DNA of 61,017 bases from Rhodoferax sp. GTDB lineage: Bacteria; Pseudomonadota; Gammaproteobacteria; Burkholderiales; Burkholderiaceae_C. The notes under the pieces are model-generated. The model was not told the origin of the DNA. It saw nothing but the letters and a program-made list of their open reading frames with translations, and did not search any database. This document shows positions 54,777 through 61,017 of this stretch, in pieces; the stretch's first letter is position 1, and each line of letters begins with the position of its first letter. Location: the NCBI RefSeq assembly GCF_010365055.1, contig NZ_JAAFHA010000013.1:1-61017 (forward strand). Direction: 5' to 3'. The translations under genes were made by a program, and so were the position numbers.

Positions 54777-55736
54777 ATGCGTTTTATCCACAAACTCGGT
54801 CTTGCCCTGGGCCTTGGTGCCGCCATCGCCAGCAGTGCTGGCCTGGCGCAGCAAGCGCAATTCGTCAACGTGCTGACCGGCGGTCAAAGCGGCGTCTACT
54901 ACCCGCTGGGCGTTGCCCTGTCGCAGATTTTTGTCAAAGCCATTCCCAATGTGCGCTCGACCGCGCAGGTCACCAAAGCCTCCGCTGAAAACCTCAACCT
55001 GCTGCAGGCCGGCCGGGGTGAACTGGCGCTGTCACTGGGCGACTCGGTGTCTGACGCCTGGCAAGGCAAGGAAGAAGCGGGCTTCAAGACCAAACTCGAC
55101 AAGCTGCGCGGTCTCTCGGCCACCTACAACAACTACATCCAGATCATCGCCAGTGCCGACTCCGGCATCAAAACGCTGGCCGACCTGAAAGGCAAGCGGG
55201 TGTCGGTCGGCGCCGCCAAGTCGGGTACCGAGCTCAACGCGCGTGCGGTTCTGAAGGCCGCCGGCCTGAGTTACAGCGATTTGTCCAAGGTGGAATACCT
55301 GCCCTTTGGCGAGTCTGTCGAACTGATGAAAAACCGCCAGCTTGACGCCACGCTGCAGTCGGCTGGATTGGGCGTGGCCTCCATCCGCGACCTGGCGACC
55401 TCGATCAAGATCGTCGTCGTCTCGGTGCCCGCTGATGTGGTTGCCAAAGTCGGTGACCCTGCCTACCAGAGCGTCATGATCCCGGCCAACACCTATACCG
55501 GCCAAACCACCGATGTACCCACCGCAGCCATCCCCAACTTTTTGGTGACGCACTCGGGCGTGTCCGATGAACTGGCCTACCAGATGACCAAAGCGCTGTA
55601 CGAAAACCTCGACACGCTCTACGCCGCGCACAACGCGGCCAAGTCGATCAAGCGCGAGAACGCCATCAAGGGCATGTCGATCCCCCTGCACCCCGGCGCC
55701 ACGCGCTACTACAAGGAAGTTGGCCTGATCAAGTGA
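54777..55736 (+). CDS. TAXI family TRAP transporter substrate-binding protein
   Basis: Periplasmic binding protein of 319 residues. Signal peptide to about residue 25 (GLAQQAQ), then the TAXI signature (VLTGGQSGVYYPLGVALSQIF). The TAXI family binds substrates such as dicarboxylates or glutamate and delivers them to the fused TRAP permease encoded next. A GGAG site lies close before the ATG; the preceding gap of 166 bases may hold its own promoter. Confidence 0.92.
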   Translation: MRFIHKLGLALGLGAAIASSAGLAQQAQFVNVLTGGQSGVYYPLGVALSQIFVKAIPNVRSTAQVTKASAENLNLLQAGRGELALSLGDSVSDAWQGKEEAGFKTKLDKLRGLSATYNNYIQIIASADSGIKTLADLKGKRVSVGAAKSGTELNARAVLKAAGLSYSDLSKVEYLPFGESVELMKNRQLDATLQSAGLGVASIRDLATSIKIVVVSVPADVVAKVGDPAYQSVMIPANTYTGQTTDVPTAAIPNFLVTHSGVSDELAYQMTKALYENLDTLYAAHNAAKSIKRENAIKGMSIPLHPGATRYYKEVGLIK

Positions 55737-55766
55737 TGGGCTAACCCGCATCAGGTGCGATCCCGG

Positions 55767-55796
55767 ACAGGCCAGGCAGACCGCTGCCTTGCCTGT
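55767..55796 (+). promoter_or_regulatory. intercistronic stem-loop between the TAXI binding protein and its permease
   Basis: ACAGGCCAGGCAG and CTGCCTTGCCTGT pair with one mismatch around a four-base ACCG loop, 31 bases after the stop. There is no adjacent T-run, so it probably protects the upstream mRNA or partly ends transcription, giving more binding protein than permease. Confidence 0.6.
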
Positions 55797-55828
55797 TACC
55801 GTAATTTTTCCGATTGACTCGAGGTTTT

Positions 55829-57874
55829 ATGAGCGACAGCAACGACGGCCAGCGCAGCGAGCTTCACGGCGCCATTTTCTGGGTGGCCATCTTCTTTTCC
55901 AGCTTTCAGCTCCTCACGGCGGCCTTCAGCCCGCTGTCGAGCCAGGTGGTGCGCACGGTGCATGTGGGCTTTGTGCTGCTGATGGTCTTTGCCTTGTTCC
56001 CGCCCTTTGGCGGTCAGGGGAAAAATGGGGCTCTTTGGCGGGCGTTGGGCTGGGTGCTGGGCCTGACCGGCTTTGTCTTCAGCCTGTACCACTGGTACTT
56101 CGAGGCCGACCTGACGCAGCGCGCCGGTGAACTGATCCCCATGGACTGGGTCATTGGCGTCGTGACCATTGCCCTGGTGTTTGAAGCGGCCCGGCGTGTC
56201 ATGGGCTGGGGCCTGCCCGTGATTTGCGGCACTTTTTTGCTCTACGCCCTGTTCGGTGAACACCTGCCCGGCGCGCTGGCACACCGCGGTTTCGGGCTCG
56301 ACCAAGTCGTCAGCACCCTGGGTTTCGGCACCGAAGGCATTTACGGCACGCCGACCTATGTGTCGTCGTCCTATATTTTTCTCTTCATCCTATTTGGCGC
56401 CTTTCTGGAACAGGCGGGAATGATCGACCTGTTCACTGACTTTGCCATGGGCACGGTCGGCCACACGCGGGGGGGTCCGGCCAAGGTGTCGGTGATCTCG
56501 TCGGGCCTGATGGGCACCATCAACGGCTCGGGCGTGGCCAACGTGGTCACCACCGGCCAGTTCACCATTCCACTGATGAAGCGCTTTGGCTACAGCTCGG
56601 CCTTTGCCGGCGGGGTTGAGGCCACCTCCAGCATGGGCGGGCAGATCATGCCGCCGGTCATGGGCGCCGTGGCTTTCATCATGGCCGAAACGATCAATGT
56701 GCCCTACATTGCGATCGTGCAGGCGGCGCTGATTCCGGCCATCCTGTACTTTGTCACCGCCTTCTGGATGGTGCACCTGGAGGCCGGTCGCAAGGGGCTG
56801 ATCGGTCTGCCCAAGGAAGAATGTCCCAACCCTTGGACGGCGGTGCGCCTGCGCTGGTACCTGCTGCTGCCGCTGGTGGGCTTGGTGACCTTGCTGTTTT
56901 CGGGCTACACGCCTTTGTTTTCCGGCACCGTGGGGCTGGCCCTGACCGTGGTGCTGATCTTTGGCGCGGCCTCACTCAGCGGCGTGAGAAGTCTGGGCCG
57001 ACGCGCGCTCTTCTGGGTCCTGCTGGGCTTTGCCTGTGCCGGTTTCTTCCAGTTTGGCGTGGGCACTTTTTTCGTCATCGTCGCCCTGTTGCTGGCGCTG
57101 ACTTTCATTCGCCGCACCGGCGGTGATGCCCGCCAACTCGCGGTGCGTGCGCTGGTGGATGGCGCACGCCATGCGCTGCCGGTGGCGATTGCCTGTGCGC
57201 TGGTCGGCGTGATCATCGGCGTCATCAACCTGACCGGCGTGGCCGCCGAACTGGGTGGACGCATCATCGCCGTGGGCGAGGACAGCCTGTTTTTGGCACT
57301 GCTGCTGACCATGGTGATCTGCCTCGTGCTGGGCATGGGCATTCCGACCATTCCCAACTACATCATCACCAGTTCGCTGGCCGCACCGGTGTTGCTCAAG
57401 CTCGGTGTCCCGCTGATCGTGTCGCACATGTTTGTTTTTTACTTTGGCATCATGGCCGACCTGACGCCACCGGTGGCGCTGGCGGCGTTTGCGGCGGCAC
57501 CGATTGCGCGTGAGAGTGGCTTGAAAATTAGCATCCAGGCGATGCGGATAGCGATTGCCGGATTCATCGTGCCGTTCATGGCGGTCTATAGCCCGGCACT
57601 GATGCTGCAAAGTGGCGACTGGTTAGACACCACCTGGATCGTGTTCAAGGCCCTGGTCGCCATCGCCATGTGGGGCGCTGGCGCGATTGGCTTTTTGATC
57701 ACCCCGCTGAACTGGATTGAGCGCATCGTGGCGATTCTGGCGGCGAGCTTGCTGGTGGTGGCCCTGCCTTTTACCGATGAGATGGGGCTGGCCCTGATTG
57801 CGCTGTTCATCCTGTGGCATGTCTGGCGCAGCCGAGGCCAACGCGGTCAGTCTGCCCACGCCACCCCAGGTTAA
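55829..57874 (+). CDS. TRAP transporter fused permease (DctQM)
   Basis: Membrane protein of 681 residues with about 17 hydrophobic segments. The N-terminal quarter is the small DctQ-like part, the rest the large DctM-like part (DUF3394-type ending). Motifs: GGPAKVSVISSGLMGTINGSGVANV, GGVEATSSMGGQIMPPVMGAVAF, and GIPTIPNYIITSSLAAP. Couples substrate uptake to a sodium or proton gradient. ATG at 55829; TTG at 55814 is an alternative. Confidence 0.93.
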   Translation: MSDSNDGQRSELHGAIFWVAIFFSSFQLLTAAFSPLSSQVVRTVHVGFVLLMVFALFPPFGGQGKNGALWRALGWVLGLTGFVFSLYHWYFEADLTQRAGELIPMDWVIGVVTIALVFEAARRVMGWGLPVICGTFLLYALFGEHLPGALAHRGFGLDQVVSTLGFGTEGIYGTPTYVSSSYIFLFILFGAFLEQAGMIDLFTDFAMGTVGHTRGGPAKVSVISSGLMGTINGSGVANVVTTGQFTIPLMKRFGYSSAFAGGVEATSSMGGQIMPPVMGAVAFIMAETINVPYIAIVQAALIPAILYFVTAFWMVHLEAGRKGLIGLPKEECPNPWTAVRLRWYLLLPLVGLVTLLFSGYTPLFSGTVGLALTVVLIFGAASLSGVRSLGRRALFWVLLGFACAGFFQFGVGTFFVIVALLLALTFIRRTGGDARQLAVRALVDGARHALPVAIACALVGVIIGVINLTGVAAELGGRIIAVGEDSLFLALLLTMVICLVLGMGIPTIPNYIITSSLAAPVLLKLGVPLIVSHMFVFYFGIMADLTPPVALAAFAAAPIARESGLKISIQAMRIAIAGFIVPFMAVYSPALMLQSGDWLDTTWIVFKALVAIAMWGAGAIGFLITPLNWIERIVAILAASLLVVALPFTDEMGLALIALFILWHVWRSRGQRGQSAHATPG

Positions 57875-57887
57875 GCCACAACGACGC

Positions 57888-58412
57888 ATGATTCTGGGGG
57901 TCTGCCTGACATTGGCTGCCACGCTGGGCACCGCGGCTGTGCAAACCGTTTTCGTTCCGGTGGATCGTTTTACGCTGGCCTGGATGCACTCCATTGAGAA
58001 AGTGCGCTGGGAAGAAGACTACGGCGTGGTCGCAGGCGCTGACCCACGCCAGCCCCCGATGCTGCTTGCCCTGCAGGCCCGGGTGCGCGGCTCCGGCGCT
58101 GGCATGGAACCGCCGCCAGACGCCCAATTGCGCGACGGCTGGTATGCCTACACGCCACAGATTCAGCGTCCACTGGCGCTGCGGCTGACGCGCTCCATCT
58201 ACACGGCAGACTACGATTTTTGCAGCGCGGGCCGGTGTCGCCCGATGTCGGAATTGCTTCCCTCCGACGGCGACATCACACTGCTTGAGCCGTGCCGCGC
58301 CGGCCCACCCGGCCCCGTTGACCAAACCGCCCCAGAGCTCAGCCCCACAGGTCCAGCGGCGGGTCCGTCACCACCGCCTGCAAAATATCCGAGCGCGACA
58401 CAAAGCCAATGA
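57888..58412 (+). CDS. DUF1850 protein of the TAXI-TRAP operon
   Basis: Protein of about 174 residues: hydrophobic N-terminus, then the DUF1850 core (FTLAWMHSIEKVRWEEDYG, GSGAGMEPPPDAQLRDGWY). DUF1850 genes are regular neighbours of TAXI-TRAP permeases; the function is not known. The C-terminus has a Pro/Gly/Ala-rich tail (GPPGPVDQTAPELSPTGPA) not typical of the family, running 74 bases into the convergent CBS gene, which suggests loss of the original stop. Start at 57888 or 57798 uncertain. Confidence 0.78.
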   Translation: MILGVCLTLAATLGTAAVQTVFVPVDRFTLAWMHSIEKVRWEEDYGVVAGADPRQPPMLLALQARVRGSGAGMEPPPDAQLRDGWYAYTPQIQRPLALRLTRSIYTADYDFCSAGRCRPMSELLPSDGDITLLEPCRAGPPGPVDQTAPELSPTGPAAGPSPPPAKYPSATQSQ

Positions 58413-59019
58413 CACGGCCCTGTTCGTCCACCACCGGCAAGCCCGGCAGGCCGGTATCGAGCAGCACACGCGCCACGCGACGAATATCGATATCTGGCGA
58501 GACGCTGGGCACCGGCGTCCACATGATGTCCTGCACACTTTGCGCCAGCAGCGCGCGCCAGACCAGGGCATGGCTGTCAGGTGTGGGCAGGCGCTCCGGC
58601 CGCAAGAGATCAGCGCGCGACAGCAAACCCACCAGCGTGCCGGCGGCGTTGAGCACCGGGGCCTGACCGACACCCTGCTCGGCCAGCATCTGCCAGGCCT
58701 GCCCCACAGTGGCGGTATCAAGCAGGGTGATCACGGCCCGGCTCATCAAGGACTCCACCAGCTTGAGGGGTTGGCGCTGCTGGGGCAGCGCCTTTTGCGT
58801 CTCGGCGTAGGCCGCCAGCGCGCTGCGATGCGCCTCGTCACTTGGGGTGGCCTGCGGCATCAGCCCGGCGTAGGCGGCATCTTCGGGCGGATCGCGCCCA
58901 TCACGGCCCAAGGCCTTGATGGCGTTGGAACGCGCGATAGCGCCGACCCCCTTGACCTGGCGCAGTTGCTCCATGGAACCGCGAAACAACTGCCCTGCCA
59001 CACCATAGATTGAGAACAT
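58339..59019 (-). CDS. CBS-domain pair protein
   Basis: Protein of 226 residues with two CBS domains (about 90-150 and 160-220: SRAVITLLDTATVGQAWQMLAEQGVGQAPVL; LLDTGLPGLPVVDEQGRVIGFVSRSDIL, regions). N-terminal region of unknown type. CBS pairs bind AMP, ATP or SAM and regulate partners; none is evident here. 3' end overlaps the DUF1850 gene by 74 bases, convergent. Confidence 0.85.
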   Translation of the reverse strand: MFSIYGVAGQLFRGSMEQLRQVKGVGAIARSNAIKALGRDGRDPPEDAAYAGLMPQATPSDEAHRSALAAYAETQKALPQQRQPLKLVESLMSRAVITLLDTATVGQAWQMLAEQGVGQAPVLNAAGTLVGLLSRADLLRPERLPTPDSHALVWRALLAQSVQDIMWTPVPSVSPDIDIRRVARVLLDTGLPGLPVVDEQGRVIGFVSRSDILQAVVTDPPLDLWG

Positions 59020-59064
59020 GGTCTGCCCCTTGTTTTGTTCGGGCCGACTATAGCCTGCGAGGGG

Positions 59065-60297
59065 TCAAGGATGGGGCGGCAGAAACAGCGACTGCAAGTC
59101 ACTCAGAAAATCAAAACCGCGCACGCTCGGCGTAACGCGGGCCAGGTCGCGCACGATCAAGCCCTGCGCTTGAGCCTGCTCCAGCGCGTCTTGAATGGCG
59201 GTGATGGCCAGTCCGGTGCGCTCAGAGAACTGCTGCAGGGCAAAGCCGTCTTTCAAACGCAAGGCATTCAACATGAACTCAAACGGCAAATCAGCCCGGC
59301 TGACCTCTGCATCTTGCGCCAGGCAGTGACCCGCCAAGGCTTGTTCCATATAGCGTGCCGGCTCGCGAAAGCGCACCTGGCGCACCACCCGATGCGCAAA
59401 ACTAAGTTTGCTGTGCGCGCCGGCACCCAGACCCAGGTAGTCGCCAAATTGCCAGTAATTGAGGTTGTGAAAACAGCGGTGGCCGGGCGCGGCATAGGCC
59501 GACACTTCGTAGCGCTGCAGGCCCGCCGCGCCCGTCAGGTCGGTGATCAAGTCCAGCATGTCGTAAGCGGTGTCGTCCTCAGGCAGCGGCGGCGGGTACT
59601 TGGCAAAGAAGGTATTGGGCTCGATGGTGAGCTGATAAATCGAAATGTGCGGCGGCTTGAAGGTCAACGCAAGGGCCATGTCCTGCTGGACGTCTGCCAG
59701 GGTCTGCCCCGGCAGCGCGTACATGAGGTCCAGGTTGAAAGTGTCAAACGCCTGGGCCGCTTCTTCGACGGCAGCGAGCGCTTGCGCCCTGTCGTGCACC
59801 CGGCCCAGCGCTTTCAAGAATGAATCGTTGAAGCTCTGCACACCCACCGACAGGCGGGTCACGCCGGCGCCACGAAAGGCCCGAAAGCGATCTTTCTCAA
59901 AGGTGCCCGGATTGGCTTCCAGCGTAATTTCGCAAGCCGCCGCCAGCCGCAGCCGCGCCCGGATGCCACTCAGCAGGCGGTCGACGGCCTCAGGCGAAAA
60001 CAGGCTGGGCGTGCCGCCCCCGATAAAAATGCTGTGCACCGTGCGGCCCCAGATCAGCGGCAAGGCGGCCTCCAGGTCGGCCATCAGAGCGGCCAGGTAG
60101 CGCTGCTCGGGCAACTCGGCGACGCGCGTCTCATGCGAGTTGAAGTCGCAATAGGGGCACTTTTTCAGACACCAGGGCAGATGCACATACAGCGACAGCG
60201 GCGGCAAGGCGGCCAACTGCAGCATGCCCGGGCGCAGGTAGTGCTGGACGTCTTGTGGCGCTGAAGTTGACTCAAAGGCGGGGACCACAGAAATCAT
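59065..60297 (-). CDS. hemW: radical SAM heme chaperone HemW
   Basis: Radical SAM protein of 410 residues related to HemN. The cluster motif is CLKKCPYCDF, as CxxxCxxC, and IGGGTPSLFSPEAVDRLL follows. HemW inserts heme into proteins and lacks the coproporphyrinogen oxidase activity of HemN; length and motif agree with HemW, though older annotations call it HemN. Overlaps the rdgB stop by four bases. Confidence 0.94.
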   Translation of the reverse strand: MISVVPAFESTSAPQDVQHYLRPGMLQLAALPPLSLYVHLPWCLKKCPYCDFNSHETRVAELPEQRYLAALMADLEAALPLIWGRTVHSIFIGGGTPSLFSPEAVDRLLSGIRARLRLAAACEITLEANPGTFEKDRFRAFRGAGVTRLSVGVQSFNDSFLKALGRVHDRAQALAAVEEAAQAFDTFNLDLMYALPGQTLADVQQDMALALTFKPPHISIYQLTIEPNTFFAKYPPPLPEDDTAYDMLDLITDLTGAAGLQRYEVSAYAAPGHRCFHNLNYWQFGDYLGLGAGAHSKLSFAHRVVRQVRFREPARYMEQALAGHCLAQDAEVSRADLPFEFMLNALRLKDGFALQQFSERTGLAITAIQDALEQAQAQGLIVRDLARVTPSVRGFDFLSDLQSLFLPPHP

Positions 60298-60914
60298 GCG
60301 CAGTCCGCCACGCTTGAGAGCCAGCGCTCGCGCATCAACGCCAGCATCGTCTGCACCGCCCGGCCCCGGTGGCTGTTAGCGTTCTTGACCTCTACCGGCA
60401 ACTGGGCAAAGGTCCGGCCAAACTCGGGGATGTACATCACCGGATCAAAACCAAAGCCGTTGCTGCCCACCGGCGCACGGGCAATCTCGCCCACCACCCG
60501 GCCGACGGCGATCAAAGGCTCCGGATCTTGCGCTGAACGCACCGCCACCAACGTGCTCACCAGCGCGGCACGCCGATTCTCCACGTCGCGCATCTGCTCC
60601 AGCAGGGCGCGCACATTGTTGTCGTCGCCTTTTTCATAGCCAAACTGGGTGGCGTAGAAGGCGGTCTGCACCCCCGGCAGCCCGCCAAAAGCGTCGACAC
60701 ACAAGCCAGCGTCGTCGGCCAGCGCGGGCAAGCCGCTGTGGCTACTTGCATGGCGCGCCTTGGCGAGCGCGTTTTCGACAAAGGTGTGGTACGGCTCAGG
60801 CGCCTCGGGAATGCCGAGCTCGCCCTGGCAGATCAGCTTGACACCGAGCGGCGTCAACATGGCGCGCAGCTCGGCCAATTTACCCGGGTTGTTGGAAGCT
60901 AAGACAATTTTCAT
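60294..60914 (-). CDS. rdgB: XTP/dITP diphosphatase (RdgB/HAM1)
   Basis: House-cleaning pyrophosphatase of 206 residues. MKIVLASNNPGKLAELRAML at the start, the catalytic segment PALADDAGLCVDAFGG, and the ending FAQLPVEVKNANSHRGRA. ATG at 60914; the frame opens to 60995 through a repeat copy, which is therefore the 5' leader. Coupled to hemW. Confidence 0.95.
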   Translation of the reverse strand: MKIVLASNNPGKLAELRAMLTPLGVKLICQGELGIPEAPEPYHTFVENALAKARHASSHSGLPALADDAGLCVDAFGGLPGVQTAFYATQFGYEKGDDNNVRALLEQMRDVENRRAALVSTLVAVRSAQDPEPLIAVGRVVGEIARAPVGSNGFGFDPVMYIPEFGRTFAQLPVEVKNANSHRGRAVQTMLALMRERWLSSVADCA

Positions 60915-60920
60915 GAAATA

Positions 60921-60991
60921 GGGCTGTAGCCCCCTACAGGGACTTCCCACCAAATCAAGAGGTATTGGATTTATTTTTTGATAGGCGGTAT
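60921..60991 (-). repeat. copy G (partial, stretched) of the dispersed repeat, 5' leader of rdgB
   Basis: On the minus strand: CTATCAAAAAATAAATCC, a long spacer, then TGTAGGGGGCTACAGCCC just before the rdgB start. The GGGCTGTAGCCC inverted repeat is intact, the hairpin half is decayed, and the spacer is longer than in other copies. Confidence 0.5.
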
Positions 60992-61017
60992 TCATTGCAT
61001 TGATGTAAACGAAAGCG

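Overview
The window is a stretch of chromosome from a betaproteobacterium, most likely Comamonadaceae (Rhodoferax, Polaromonas or a relative). This rests on the GC-rich coding style, the aa3 oxidase cluster with its small assembly ORFs, the order TPR-lolB-ispE-tRNA-Gln-prs-rplY-pth, and a TAXI-type TRAP transporter operon. It is an inference; no database search was run. About 65 protein genes, one ordinary tRNA and one intron-split tRNA can be supported. No insertion sequence, prophage or CRISPR array is visible.

Layout. 1-2150: gene-poor edge, then a PEP-CTERM protein behind a sigma-54-like palindromic promoter. 2158-11371: a complete aa3-type cytochrome c oxidase module on the minus strand (ctaC, ctaD, a 42-residue ORF missing from simple ORF lists, ctaG, a DUF2970 gene, ctaE, then surf1, an SCO-like gene, ctaA, ctaB, sco1), with one small DUF2909 gene facing the other way inside it. 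11516-26984: housekeeping genes (BioC-like methyltransferase, comF, trmL, a MaoC hydratase, a HEAGH membrane protein, an esterase, a diguanylate cyclase, ftsY, an M16 protease pair, a YihY-type membrane protein, rsmD, coaD, a universal stress protein, a P-type ATPase, a ferredoxin). 27009-33315: a secreted DUF4124 protein and the conserved pth/rplY/prs/tRNA-Gln/ispE/lolB/TPR block. 33354-43539: DNA repair and regulation (mutM, a dynamin-like GTPase, mutY, rapZ, recN, nadK, hrcA), the split tRNA, purN and yceH. 43536-50817: a Crp/Fnr regulator, a pimeloyl-type acyl-CoA dehydrogenase pair, an AcuI-like reductase, and a FadR-type regulator with an FAD oxidoreductase. 51110-58412: a LysR-controlled catabolic operon (atypical SDR, RraA-like aldolase, DapA-like lyase, TAXI-TRAP transporter, DUF1850). 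58339-60914: a CBS-domain protein, hemW and rdgB.

Three things stand out. (1) The tRNA gene at 41751-42083, probably tRNA-Ile(CAU), is interrupted by a 255-nt group I intron placed just before the anticodon. (2) A dispersed repeat of about 48 bp occurs some 11 times. Three copies are read in the same frame as the signal peptides of three unrelated exported proteins (sco1, the second M16 protein, the DUF4124 protein), and others form gene ends or in-frame insertions. (3) The LysR/SDR/RraA/DapA/TAXI-TRAP operon looks like an uncharacterised organic-acid uptake and cleavage pathway in which two of the three enzymes lack canonical catalytic residues.
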